This document shows, in pieces, positions 11,241-23,700 of a DNA stretch of 64,000 nt. Where the stretch lies: NCBI GenBank assembly GCA_026874595.1, contig CM049307.1:55757870-55821869 (forward strand), in the 5' to 3' direction. The position numbers and the translations under genes were made by a program. The notes under the pieces were generated by a model. The model ran no database searches. It was not told where the DNA came from and saw nothing but the letters and a program-made list of their open reading frames with translations. Position 1 is the stretch's first letter. Each line of letters starts with the position of its first letter. This DNA comes from Sipunculus nudus. Taxonomy: Eukaryota > Annelida > Sipuncula > Golfingiida > Sipunculidae.

Positions 11241-14023
11241 ATGCTATAAAACAACATGTTTTACACATGCATGTATATATATTGTTGAATGTCTTCTTCA
11301 TTTAGATATGCTAATTGACATATCAACATCACATGACCCTTGTAGTGTATATTAAGGAGACCCCCCCCCCCCCTCCCCGCGCTTAACAAGATAAACCAAT
11401 ATATATATATATTCATGTTCATCTCAAACCATGCACACAATTATTTCAGGATATAGAGTTTTGGTTCAATATTTTTTATACTTGTATTCATTCAGTGATT
11501 TTATGTATTAATGTATTAAAGCTTTTATTTTTAATTTGAACATATTTTCAATAATATACATTGCAAATGAAGCTTTTTGTTCTGCACTTTGCATTTTCAG
11601 GGATGGTGTTATTTAATTATAATATATATTATTTACAGAGCACCAACTCTCCATGCAATGATCGGACTCACGGCGCAATTCACACACACTCACATACCCA
11701 CATACAATTTCATGGAAATATGCCACCTGCATGTGCCTGACCCAAGAAAACAAATTATGCCCGCGTGTGTTAGGATAAAGTTTTGATCGGGCGTTTTTCA
11801 CAACAATGTTTTCACTTGAGTCTCGCAGGCATGCATAATCACCATTGTTACAATGATGATGTCATCATGCACATAACCATATAGACATAAACATGCATAC
11901 ATATATACCATATACACACATATATATATACCATACACACACACATATAGTTTGAATATAACCAACAGCGGGTTTCCATAAATGCATTGATTCATTTCCA
12001 GCTGGATTTACATAATATAACGTACGCGGTATTATATTTTTTTAAAAGATATATGTGATGTATAAGCAATAATTGATTAACATATATTAATAAGATTTAT
12101 TTCAATTATACATTAATTTGTATTAAAATATATATCCGCGGCTGACGACAGAAAGGGACATTGCTGTGAAAGCAGGTTCTATAGATATTTCACAACCAAA
12201 CCAAACCTTATGGTATACATGCACCTGCAATAGAGCAAGTCTATTAATCTACTTTCGACTGCAGCTACCTTCCTTTGACCGCAAATGGCCCTCGCATATT
12301 AAGCCTTCATGTACATGAAACCGTCCTTGAACAAACGACGCTAGTTAGTAGCTGCAGTACGGCGGGCGACGACTCGGCACGGATTCGCGAAAAGTGTTCA
12401 CCCCATTTTTCATTGAGCGCTATAAAGTGTGAAGTTTGTGAAACCATTAGTTTTATTTTATTAGGATATGTAAAAGCTTGGTTGATTTGACGGGGTGTCA
12501 GAGTTGTTAGATCGGCAGATAAGATCTCTACGATGAAACAAGCCTACACGATTGCCCACTTAGCCCGTATAGAGCGATCATGTCAACTTTGTGTTTGTTC
12601 TGCGCGGCCCAAATGATTGTCGCTGCTTTGAAGTTTACCGCTGCCCGCAGGCTATCCACACGGATTATTGACCACAGCCCTTATGTCAGATGGGAACTTT
12701 TAAACTAACGGCCACTTCACCATTGCTATATTCCTTTGCCTCATGTAAAATCCTTTGCCATGCATTAATAAAAGCCACGTTTTGGCACCGCCACCATCAG
12801 TTCTAAAGTTAGCCGACAGGCGGCACTTCTTGCAGCTGGCAGGTGAATTTATCAACAAGAGTTTTAATCAAGGTATACGAGTACGTATTTTGTTTTATAA
12901 TTTAGTAGATGGAACAAAATATTCTACCACATATAATGGAAGTTATAAATAAAAGTAATAAAAAAAGGAGCAACAATTTATTTCATTCTTTAATTAAAAA
13001 ATGGTCAATGATTCATGCATCATTAATTGGCGTTATTCTTTACATTTTAAAAATAAAAATACTGGCACTTGTGTGTCTCATAGGGACTGGAATAAATCAA
13101 CTTTTATGAAGAAACTTCTTTAAATTTCTGCAACAGCTGATTAAAATTTGATTTATAATTTAAGCACATCTGAAAAAAGAATATTTAGTCAAAGGCAATT
13201 CAAAGAACGAAATAATAAAGTAATGAATTTACAAATAATTGTGAAATAACCAATATTTTTTCATCCAACAAATTCAAGGTATAATCCGGGTATTTGACCA
13301 TCCTGTTAAAGTTTTCATGAACATCCACATGTTTATATTATATTCTTGATGGAAGAGAAAAGTATGATCTTTCAAGATAAATCATTCATACTATTTTCAC
13401 CATCATTCCTTTGAGGAACAATAATAAAAACAATTCAAAGAAAAACTCATAATAACAACAATAACTGAGATGGGCGTTAATCAATTCATGTTTATTTAAG
13501 TGCATTAATTATGGTTACCGTAAATTGCTTCATGCATGTTTCAAAATGTTGACTACATTTAAATTGAAGTGGATCGTAAACAAATGCCATAACCGAAATC
13601 TTGGCCGGTTCTGGGATTTACTGGCTGTGGTCCACCCTGGGTGGTTATTAGGGGGCAATCGATGCACCCATACACAGATCATAATATTCAGTTTTCAAAC
13701 AAATTCAAATATAACGATGTTGCACTAGACCAGATTTAATTGGGTGCATTTATGGGGCCTGCGCTTGGCGTGAACTCCCCGTCCCAATCGTAAAGCCAGG
13801 TGGCGTAGCGATTTCCCCACGTAAAGTACAATAACTCCACGATAAGACAATAAACTGTCACGCGTAGCTTCAAAGGAAAAGCTGTGCTGAGGCCAGGCAA
13901 AACCACAAAGGAATATTTCCCCCAACAAAAGCAAGATTTGAGTCCGGGAGAAAAAGGCCGCACGTACAAGGAGATCCATCCATCATCTAATTAAAATTTC
14001 AAGCAAACCACACCGGGTTCAAG
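11241..14023. other. Intergenic; includes a GC-richer unique block
   Basis: The segment holds a poly-C run (11361..11373), TA/CA-rich low complexity (about 11870..11950) and a GC-richer, non-repetitive block at about 12130..12720. Open frames in that block are short and overlap on both strands, so it reads as non-coding, perhaps regulatory. A second moderately GC-rich stretch lies at 13600..14100. No gene was recognised. Confidence 0.5.
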
Positions 14024-14663
14024 ATCAAAGGGACCGCCTGCAAACATGTGTAATTTATAAGGCCGTGGCCCCGCAGCGCAGAACGCCCAGGAATTCGTAC
14101 AAATTTCAAGGGAAAAGTAAGATGTTTTGTTGATAAATCCACAATATAAGTTTAGTGCACGCAAACTTATGCTCATCTTGTGGTTGGATACAAAATTTGT
14201 TCCCTAGATAGTGTTTTTGCGGTCACAATCACACACAGTTGCCTATAAAGAATCTAATTCTCCTTACCCGATTTTGTTTGTGCATAAGCTGTGATTAATC
14301 ATGGGTAGGCCGGCCATTATCAACGCGCCGAAAAGTATTTTTATTTAGTAGTGCGAGTTTATACTGATTGTTTATTATAATAAACAGTACAGGCATGTTT
14401 AATATTGATTACATCTATTAGCAGAAGGTGAAAAAACGTGTATATTGTCATATATATAAAGGTATGTACCCCTTCGAAAATAGACTCGACCGACATATTT
14501 TGCTTCCATGTCAATTGCTGCTCGACTATGATTGGCGCGGGCACTTCAGAGGCAGTGACGTCACGGTGTGTAGGGGTTGTCGGCGGCTGGCATGTGGCTT
14601 TGATGTTGGATTCAAACTTTTCAAATTTGTTAATACAAACCGACCCTTGAAGTGGAATCAAAG
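14024..14663. promoter_or_regulatory. TCF/LEF-type sites around the putative axin promoter
   Basis: Three TCF cores lie here: AGATCAAAGGG (core 14024..14030), GGCTTTGATG (core 14598..14604) and GAATCAAAGGG (core 14657..14663). The last two lie between the CRE and the proposed first-exon donor. TCF proteins with beta-catenin activate Wnt targets through such sites, and axin is a common Wnt target. Confidence 0.4.
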
Positions 14664-14681
14664 GGCAAGATAAAGACCAAT
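14451..14681 (+). promoter_or_regulatory. Candidate axin promoter (TATA, CCAAT, CRE)
   Basis: A TATATATAAA box lies at 14451..14460. An inverted CCAAT (ATTGG, 14531..14535) precedes a perfect palindromic CRE, TGACGTCA, at 14556..14563. Another CCAAT lies at 14677..14681. The stretch is CpG-richer than its surroundings. It sits about 240 bp upstream of a consensus donor and 5 kb upstream of the axin coding exon. The transcription start cannot be placed from sequence alone; the TATA box and the CpG-rich CCAAT/CRE part may belong to alternative starts. Confidence 0.4.
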
Positions 14682-14900
14682 GATATGATATTGGTAAGTT
14701 TCACTTGCTGGATATACTGTGCATTGGATTTACCGAACGCCAAGTGTGGGGAAACCGCCGTGCCCAGGTACCCGTTTGTAAGTTACTTTGTTGCAACTAT
14801 GTGTACATTTCAGCGACGCTGTAAACTGTTTGGCAACATGAATGAGATGGAGTTCTCGTAGCACGTTGTGTTTAAAGCTGAAAATATTCGTGGTGTTAAG
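14682..14900 (+). other. Candidate non-coding first exon of axin
   Basis: The segment ends in a perfect-looking donor, GTTAAG|GTAAGTA, at 14900/14901. It could splice to the acceptor at 19723/19724 that opens the axin coding exon. Its own start is unknown. Internal alternatives exist: donor-like TTG|GTAAGTTT near 14693 and an acceptor-like ACATTTCAG near 14813. Confidence 0.35.
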
Positions 14901-16727
14901 GTAAGTACATATGGAATACCAACCCAGAGGTAATCAGAGGGGTTTATTCAAAAAGTTGGGAGCTCTCTTGAGCTCTCGGTTGTCGCTTTCTGTGTGAAGC
15001 GAGGGCTAAGGGCAATTTTCACGGTCAGCGAGTCTAAATATTTCAGAAGAAGAACTGTGTCGGGTCACAAGTTGTGAATGGCATACATACTCGTGTTTGA
15101 CTAGGTCCGGAATACCCAGCGACTAGCTGAATAAACAGCCAGGCATACATGAGATTTCACTTGGAACAACCAAGGACGATTTTGATGCAAGAAAACCTGC
15201 AAGGAAAAAAAAAAATTTAGGATGAAAGGCACAGTCACTACAGACCCGCATTAATGGTTGCCTTTTTTATTTATATTGAAGCTCGCCCGGCTAGGACCCT
15301 GAGGCAATGCCAGTCCATCTGTATTTGATTGTAGTTCCCCTCAGTCTAGGGAATGCATGCATCCAGTAGGCCGTAAAAGCGGCTATAAAATGCTGTATGG
15401 AACAAAGTTTGAGGTGGTTGGTACCGTTTATGTGTATTATATTGTTTTACGGCCCGGTGTATGGTTCATGAGCTGGCCATAATTTTCTGTATGAACATAG
15501 GAAATTCCTTTCACTACATTCTTGTATGGAGGGACAGTTGAGACTGTTTCTGCTCCATTCACTTTTTATATTACCCCATCTGAGATGAAAGCTTGCATTG
15601 ACATAACCCATCAAGCCTTAAACCAGTAGCCTGTTACTGAAAACCCACTAATGGCTTTTATTGTATAGAGTCATGAAAATTTGCATCGCAGCCATTATTT
15701 TTGTTCATTTATGGTTCTGTTCTGTCCCTGAATTTGTTTGATGTATTTTTACTTATAACATCATAGGAATGCAAACCACTGATCCAGACGCGCAGATTCG
15801 CTTGATTTTCGAGGCAGGTGATTGCTGTCCTAATTGAATAGTTATAGTCAGCTGCTATACTTGTTCAGTGCTGGAAAAACCCTTTCTACAGGACACATAA
15901 GGTTCTCATTTTAATCAATCTACTGTTTTAGAAAGGCAGAGATTATAAATTACCTCCCTGAATGGACTTAAAAACCCTGATAAATAAATAAGATGTCCAT
16001 ATCATTTGCAGTGAAAAGTAAGAGTCATGACAAATTACCTTGTAGAACCCACCTTGCTTTGTAAAATGTCATTTGCATTGAAAATATAATGGCAAACTGC
16101 TTAGCTGCTCCTTAGAGAGTACAAAATAATCAGTATATAACCAGAATTACTTCATAGGCCATATATCTAGAGTTCAAGTCAAAAGGATAGGTGTAGCATG
16201 TTTATAGTACCTTCAGTTTAAAAACAGTAGAGTGATGAAATACAACCCCAGTAACTATCAGTGATTTGTTTATCAACAGATAATATATATGACACGTGCT
16301 TCAAAGAAATGATATTTACATCAAGCATCTCTTGAACTGAACAAGGTTGTAAATATCTGAGTTAACCTGACTGCTGCTGATTTATAAAGCAGATCCAAGG
16401 GAAAAAAGTAAAAAGCCTTCATTGATATTTCAATATTTCATTGATAATTTTGAATCAAAATTTTATAACTTCTGTTTGCTAATAACCTCCCCAGATTAAT
16501 AATTGTGACAAGGGGTCCTTCTTATAGTGCAATGGCCAGAATTTTTTTTATATTTGTTAATTTGACAATTAACATATGAATTCCCATGAAGTACCACTTA
16601 ACCTTAAAATCATAACCTTAACCTTAGAATCCTGTTATACTTGTAACCTTGTATCCTTTTTTCATCTGCTCCTGTTTTCAGCAGAAAAAGCACATTATGA
16701 AAATAAAAGTTGCAAAAAAACTTAGTA

Positions 16728-16903
16728 CAGTCTTGTTTATAAGGTACAACAACAAAGTACCTATTATTAACAGTATTGAAGAAGCCCAGTCTTGTTTATA
16801 AGGTACAACAACAAAGTACCTATTATTAACAGTATTGAAGAAGTCCAGTCTTGTTTATAAGGTACAACAACAAAGTACCTATTATTATAAGTATTTAAGA
16901 AAT
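16728..16903. repeat. 59 bp tandem repeat, three copies
   Basis: Units starting CAGTCTTGTTTATAAGGTAC begin at 16728, 16787 and 16846. The first two are nearly identical and the third decays at its 3' end. Each unit carries a small hairpin, AGGTAC...GTACCT, with a 9-base loop. Confidence 0.95.
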
Positions 16904-17418
16904 GTAGATGATCTGATTGAAAATCTGATAGTGATAAAATGATCCATTTCACTAAATTTTAAACTTACTGATGACAGTCAATTGGTGTCAAAGGTCACAG
17001 GGAAAAACCAACAAATTTGACAGCTGTTATTTGATGTAAACAAACTTAAAATATTTTCAATGATAACTAAGTTGGATGCTTATTAAGTTTACATGTTTCA
17101 ACATATTTATGTATCAGTTCACTGGTGTTACGGCGGTGTATTACAGCAATCGTCGTCAAACTCCAGTGTTCAGAAGTTTGACTATTAAGCAAACTTCAGA
17201 CTGTTGGATACAAAAAAGATGTATTAATATATCTTGTTATGATATTGTTATGTGCCCACTTATAATAAATATGGGAAGTTTCTGGGCATGTTCATAACAA
17301 ATATTTCAAGTCTGACCATAATCTGTGACATACTGATATACATGTCTGTTAATGGGGTATGAGACAACCAAAATAACCCTACATGTATATATCAGTGTTT
17401 CATATTTTGACCTGAATA

Positions 17419-17849
17419 CTGTGGTTGGCTTCATATTCGCGAGGCTGAAATTTCGTGATTTCTCCATTTTTAATGTTTCGCAAGGGTTTCATTTTCGCGA
17501 TCTTACCAGAACCTAAATCAGTTCTTTGGTAAAGCCATGTCTATTTTTATTATAAAATGAGAGTAAGTCATGAGTTTGTGATATTCTACTCATATAATGA
17601 TGGTCCAGTATACACAGCACAGATAGTTTAGTTAAAATTTAAGGAAACGTTTTTTCCAATACCTGCATAATGGAATTTATTATAAAATTTCTCACTGTAC
17701 CAACCCATTCACATACAAGTATTGGTTTCACTGAATAAGAAGGACATTCTCAATTGGCAAATTATTCCTGAGGGTTTCATTTTCGCGATTATTTCCAATT
17801 CGTGAATATCGCGAAATTAAAACCCTCCCGAATATGAAGCCAACCACAG
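17419..17849. mobile_element. MITE flanked by TA, CTGTGGTTGG ends
   Basis: The left end CTGTGGTTGGCTTCATATTC is repeated inverted at the right end, with 21 identical terminal bases and further partial identity through a CGCGA-rich stretch. A TA dinucleotide flanks both sides (17417..17418 and 17850..17851), as expected of a Tc1/mariner-type target duplication. At 431 bp without an open frame, it is non-autonomous. Confidence 0.88.
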
Positions 17850-19723
17850 TACTTACCAAACTAACATGCTGATGTAATAACAGCAGACATAATTATTATA
17901 CATTGGTCGTTAATAAATAATGATACAGAACTAATGAATGACCATCTTTTTATTTTTTGTGATATTACATTTTCACTTTCGAGTTGATATTTCAAAATAT
18001 GCAATTGTATATTTGCAAAGAATATGTCATCAGCATCCATTTTATACTGTGCCTTTGAAGTTGTGTGTGTTATTTTTCCATGTGAAGATTGTTCATATCA
18101 GTGTTTTTGATACAAAGGGATCCGGCATAGCATTATTTACTTTATGTGGAAATGTAACCAGGTTAGATAAAATAAACAAGACGTTCCACACTGGGAGCTG
18201 CTATCACCAAGGAGAGACCTGTTATCCTTGTGAAAATACACTGTGTAATACTGTGTGTTCTCAGAATGAGCGCAAGCAAATATTGGTTGTTAATTTTTTC
18301 ACAAAGCCCTTTGAGATGAAAGGGCTCAGCTTCAGGGGAAAGGAAACGCCTAGCATCCGCCTCCTAGGGGTGTTTATTTGAGGAGGGGTGTTAATTTAAG
18401 CCTCTTCACAAGTCTTGTATTGTGGAGTTTTCTTTGTTTACCACTGTGGAACAGATACTTGTGTTGTAAATCTGACTTTGCCTGTAATATAAAGCATGCA
18501 CTGAAAATTGGGCTGTGACCTTGTTGGAGTTGGGTATTGATTTTAGCTGGGAATAGATGGGTAGATAATATTTTCTTAGCTGTACCAGTGGTTTGCGTGG
18601 CCTGCTTTCTGATACCCCAAAGGAGCCCCAGATATTTGCATAAAATCATGGCCGCCTCCTGGTCTGAAATTGATATGGGTCTTTGATCTTGGAAGAGCTC
18701 TTTGAATGACCAGGTCGCAACAGTTTTGTGGCTCCATGGCCGGGCCTGGTGAGTGATCACATGTAGAAGTCATTTGGGTGTATTTGTGGGCTATAACCCT
18801 AGCTCTAAGGCTGATTGCGGGCCAGCTCGGCCTTCAATTGATTCTGTTTTAGGACACAGCACATTGTGGATTGACCGGCCTGGCTTATTTGAATTTCAGT
18901 TGGGTTCGTGCTTTAGGCTGAGATATGTGTGTTTATTCGGCCTGCCCTCCCTTCACATGTTAGTCAAGATCAAGGAACACCACAGCAGGCTATGTATTTA
19001 CTGGCCCAAGCTTCACGATCAGGCTTTTAATTGCTGTGGAGGGAGACCCTCCAAATTTTATTATGTCTGTTTGTCAAATGACGCTGAAACTGAAAGACAC
19101 CCATTGAATTTCTTTGCAAATGTGGAATGTTCTGTGCAATCTGTGAGGTGAACAGGTCCCAGTTAATCTGAAAATTGCGGTTTTTGTGGATTTACCAGGA
19201 AAATTGGTTCGTGCATACGCCATTATGGCCTCATGGTAGGGTTTATGTGTGAGGTACCAGAGGTGAGTGATAATAGAGGATGTTTGCCTTATTGAAGCTT
19301 TATCATTCAATATTAATGTTATCTTTGTTCTCAGGTTATTTCCTATATTGAAGGAGTATTCTTGGTCTTTTTGATTCTTTACTTATTAAACACATTTCCC
19401 AGATGCAATATTATACATGTATTATTTGGCAAGGGGTATCTTTTTGTATTTTCAAAGTTTTATTCCTTAGTGCCTCAGTGCAAATAGGTGATCACAGACT
19501 TTTATAATAGCTCCCCCCCCCCCCTTCCATAATTTTAATCAAACTTGTCTGTGTTTTAGCTGATAAGTCATTTGTTAAAAACATTTACTAATTTATATAC
19601 TGACATTTATGATTTTATGCATTGATTTATGATTCGCTTGTGGTTATAAAATTGAGGTTATTATTTTATGTTGATACAAGATTATAACCTGAACCTTTGT
19701 ACATATAAATTTGCATATTTCAG

Positions 19724-19799
19724 GTTTCCTCTACACATCAAAGCCAACATGTGATGCTAGGCCAACAGAGCATAAGACTTGGGTGCACCACAGGAGAAA
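19724..19799 (+). other. axin: axin 5' untranslated part of the first coding exon
   Basis: An acceptor, TTTGCATATTTCAG, ends at 19723. The following 76 bases carry an in-frame TAA at 19773..19775, so translation cannot begin upstream in this exon. A TCF core (ATCAAAG, 19737..19743) also lies here. Confidence 0.65.
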
Positions 19800-20776
19800 A
19801 TGAGTATTGAAGTACACCAGTTCTTGAATGACGCCTCGGGAAACTTCACAGAAACCGCACCGCGTCCTCCCGTGCCAGGGGAGGAGAACGAACTCCAGTC
19901 CAATGGCGGCGCTTCCACGCGCAGTAGTGGATCTCACAAGAGCCACATTTCAGGAAAAAGTCATTCATCTGGGAAAAGCGGGGGCTCACATCGTACGGAC
20001 CTCAGCCATTCCCCGGCGGCTACACCCAGGCGCTCAAACCTGGATAAAACGAGCACTTCACTCAGTGGCTCCCTCAAGGGGCTCGATGAGGACGCTATGG
20101 TGGCGCCACTGGGCTTTGAGCCCGAGGGGAGTGCGGCTAGCTCTCCCCCATTTACAGAAAACACAACACCAGCCTACCTAAAGTGGGCTGAAAATCTCAA
20201 TAACCTCTTGGAGGATAGCGATGGGGTAAAATTATTTCGCCAGTTCCTTGACCAGGAGGCTTGTGCTAATGTTTTGGATTTCTGGTTTGCTTGCCGTGGA
20301 TTAAAAATGGTGGGGCCAAATGATAAGGCCAAAATTCAGCATCTCATTAAACTAATCTATAGGAAATACATCAGGGACCAGTTGAATCTCAAACCAGAGA
20401 TTAAGAAAGCCATTGCAGAGAAAATGAGTCGAAAAGAGGGTGTGGACCAGCACATTTTCGATGAAGCTCATGCTGAGGTGGAGAGGACTTTGCGGAATGA
20501 TTCATACCCGTTGTTTATTAAATGTGAGCTGTATGTGCAATATGTTGAAGCAGGTGGTGAGAGTCCTAAGACAAGTCACTCCTCTAGTGGGTCCAATAGT
20601 GTACGACCTGTAACAGGGCAGTTGCCTCCTTTAATTGAAGGAGAGGAATTAAAATCGGAGGATATACACTTTGCAAAGCCTCAGCCACCTACGCTGGCAC
20701 TAACAAAATCGGCTTTAGCAGCAACATCCGCATCCAGGGCACAAATGAGTATACGGCGGCCTGAGTCATGTGCTGG
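19800..20776 (+). CDS. axin: Axin, first coding exon (tankyrase motif and RGS domain)
   Basis: Axin is the scaffold of the beta-catenin destruction complex in the Wnt pathway. The exon encodes residues 1-325 plus two bases of codon 326. The ATG at 19800 (A at -3) is the first after an in-frame stop; a TTG 21 bases upstream is not credible. An N-terminal tankyrase-binding motif, RPPVPGEE, is at residues 22-29. A His/Ser/Gly-rich linker follows, then TPRRSNLD (75-82) and LGFEPEGSA (104-112). An RGS domain, which binds APC SAMP repeats in the family, spans about 126-250: YLKWAENLNNLL, LDFWFACRG, IYRKYI, FDEAHAEV and SYPLFIKCELYVQYVE. The ESPK after the domain also matches vertebrate axins. The donor is GCTGG|GTAGGT and leaves phase 2, which fits the next exon. 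Confidence 0.97.
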
Positions 20777-23700
20777 GTAGGTATCACAGTGTATATACAT
20801 ATATATATCCGTATATCTAGTGTATAACATAGGAATGATCAACAAATGTGTTGTCAAACTGTTATTTTCTATAATTGTATGTAACAGGGAACTGGTGCTT
20901 TGCTAAAGGTAAGTGTCAGTCTGTTTCAGCTTTCAACCATGTGCATCCAAATTACTGGTTAGTATATGTGTATTATTTTATTTCAGGTACATACATGTGT
21001 ATCCAAACCTCACTTCGAGGTGTTCACAGTGAAATGTTTCATGGGTAGTGGAAATGTGTAGAATTCAGAACCAAGATTGAGGCTGCAACCAAACCACAAA
21101 AAGCCCCCTTTGATGTATGAAATGTGGAAATAGCTCAAGTTAACACATTGGTAACATATGTTAGTGTTCAGTGGTTACATGAATCAGTAAATTTAGGAAT
21201 GGAATTTGGGACTGGGATCTATATATGGTTGCTTTTAGTGTCTTTAGAATGATGCATCCGCAGGGTTGCCATAAGAACAACATATATAATATAGTTTGTC
21301 TTCTGGTGTCTTCTCAACAAGTTGTTGTTTTGCGGTACAGGTAGTAATTGATTGTTCAGTTCTGTTTGTAGATCCAAAATGCAGAAAGCAAGGTCAAGTT
21401 ATTTCAGTTCAGGAGTCCTAGTGGACTACAACATGGCTGCTTCGTGGTACTGCTAGTACCAAAGGCTGGTGAAATTCTAATATTCTGTGCTGATTAACAT
21501 TGGGAATAAATAAAAACAAGAAACCAAATGACAACTCAACCATGCACTTATGCTTATTAATATGAATAGATTTATGTAGTTTATTTTATGAAGGCACAAA
21601 GTCCCTAATAAAGTGTCTAGGACATAAACACGGCTTCCATCATTATTATTATTGCAGTATTAGTATTATTAATATTATCAGCTGATAAATTACTGAAACC
21701 AAGGAGTAGAGGTTTTTTCACATCTTAATTGTTTTGTTCTTTCTTGAGGTAGCTTTTTGGATCTGTTTGCTTGCGTATTGCTGGTAGCAGTGTTTTGGGA
21801 TACATTTTTGAGCTATCTCTGTCACTAATGTTGTGTCCAGAACATTGTTTATCATCAGAAATAGGATTTGGCCTGAAGGATTTGGCAGAAGTTAAAAAAC
21901 CTTCAGTACCAATGAAAGAAATTTTGAATGTTTGACAAGCAGGTTGGTTGGTAGAAGCAAATGAGATAAAAACAATAGATCACATGGGGGAAACAAGCTC
22001 AGTTCCATCACATCATATCAGGACATTACTGTCATTATGGACTAGAGTCAAAACAGAATTATTAATTAAGCCATTACAGGTTTTATTTTCCACATAATTT
22101 AACAATTTGGCATCCATTGCCATGTTTTATGAGTGCATTAACCATTGAAAACAATGAGCAATTAAATGATGTGGTCAGACCGCTCCCTTTGAACTTCACG
22201 AGAAACACTGCAGATCATCCATCCCATATTTTATGCATGTAGCACATCAGGCTCGGCTTCTAGTGGATGCACATAAAACTGCGTCAGTTCACATGCCTTG
22301 GAGGGCATGTTGTAACAGATTATATCAATTTTGAAGCAATGACATAATTGTTTGTGGAGACATGACAGTTCTATATGATTAAGGGGGCTCTATTTCTGAG
22401 ATTGCACCATGAGATTCCAGGTGGGCATATACAGCGTTTTTATGTTATTTCGCTGTTTTTCAGTCACCTTGACAGAGCTACTCCTGTTAAACTGACCTTG
22501 GTTTTGGACACTAGGTGAGAAGAAACAGGCAAAGACCCCCCACCATCCACAATCAGATAACACGTTACTTGTGAATCCAGCTGAACTTTTTGTGTTTGCC
22601 ATAGTACTGAAGTACAGACATGTTCTGTGGCCTGGGGCACGAAGGACAAACAAATGCTTGATGGGAAATATGTGATATGGAACTCGTAACTCATTGAATG
22701 TTTACCTTGCATTGTTCCAAGGTCAGCCTAAAAGCAGATGAGACCAATCACACATACACTATAACATGACAAGCATTTTAGCTGATACCATAGATCATCA
22801 AGAACATCACATGGTGTCCATGTTCCCCGTACAGAGAGGGTATAGTTGCTATTATTATATTTTGTGTCCACTCCAAGGCTTGTAATGCCGGGCCCGAACA
22901 CTGATTATCATTTTATGTGATGGGTTAGGACCCCAACCCTTAAATTAGGGTTGAAATGGGAACCAAATTTAGAACTTGGGCACTATAGGCATTACCTGAC
23001 TGGACTCTAATTCTCATTGGCATCGTAGCCATGGGAACACTGTTAAGTCTTTACAAAAGCTTTAAATGGACATCTTTTTACTAACGTGATATGTGTGTAA
23101 AGTTTAATAGGTGATGGCTTTACTTGGATATGAACAGAATTAAAAAATCCACCCTGAAAGCATTAATTCCTTGAACTAAGCCCCTTCAGTTCAAAACCAG
23201 GTGTATAAATATATAAGGTATAACATAAACTCAGTTAGTTTCCATAAATAATCAGGTATTTGTGCATGCACACAAAAGTTAAAACCCCCTTCACCAGCAC
23301 CACCAACCTGACCTCCAATATCGGCCCCTGTAGTGATATTCATCGCAAAGCATATAGCCTATTTAAAGCCTTATAACTGTAATCATCAATATAACCACAT
23401 GTATGATAGTTTATACATGTATAATGGATTTACTAGAAATTATACCAGAACCAGTGAAGCTGTTAGCTTTTAGGAGTCAAAACTAAAAGCAGTGCATAGT
23501 AAAAGCTTTTCAGTTTAATCATGAAAATGATTTAGGTGAACAGAATAATCATTTGTGGGTTCTAGTAATCATCCAATGTGCACTAGAATTAAGGAAAAGT
23601 GGCATTTTAGTGATATATTTTTATATGGAATCTCATATTTTATTTAGCGTCTAGATATATGTCACATGTCAATCTGAGTTTTAAAAATATATATAATTTT

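Larger units (their letters stand above)
14901..19723 (+). other. Putative axin intron 1
   Basis: A 4.8 kb segment if the first exon is right. It contains the 59 bp tandem repeat (16728..16903), the TA-flanked MITE (17419..17849) and a GC-richer block at about 18370..19310 with one TCF core (18681..18687). A 147-codon open frame (17938..18381) shows no recognisable domain. The acceptor is ATATTTCAG at 19723. The rest is AT-rich and featureless. Confidence 0.45.

Noticed and set aside
17938-18381. 147-codon plus-strand frame with several cysteines
   Set aside because: No recognisable domain; AT-rich, partly inside intron sequence, and no convincing splice or promoter context.
19779-19799. Axin start at a TTG seven codons upstream of the ATG
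   Set aside because: TTG is not a credible eukaryotic start and a stop codon lies two codons upstream (19773); the ATG at 19800 has A at -3 and a proper axin N-terminus follows.
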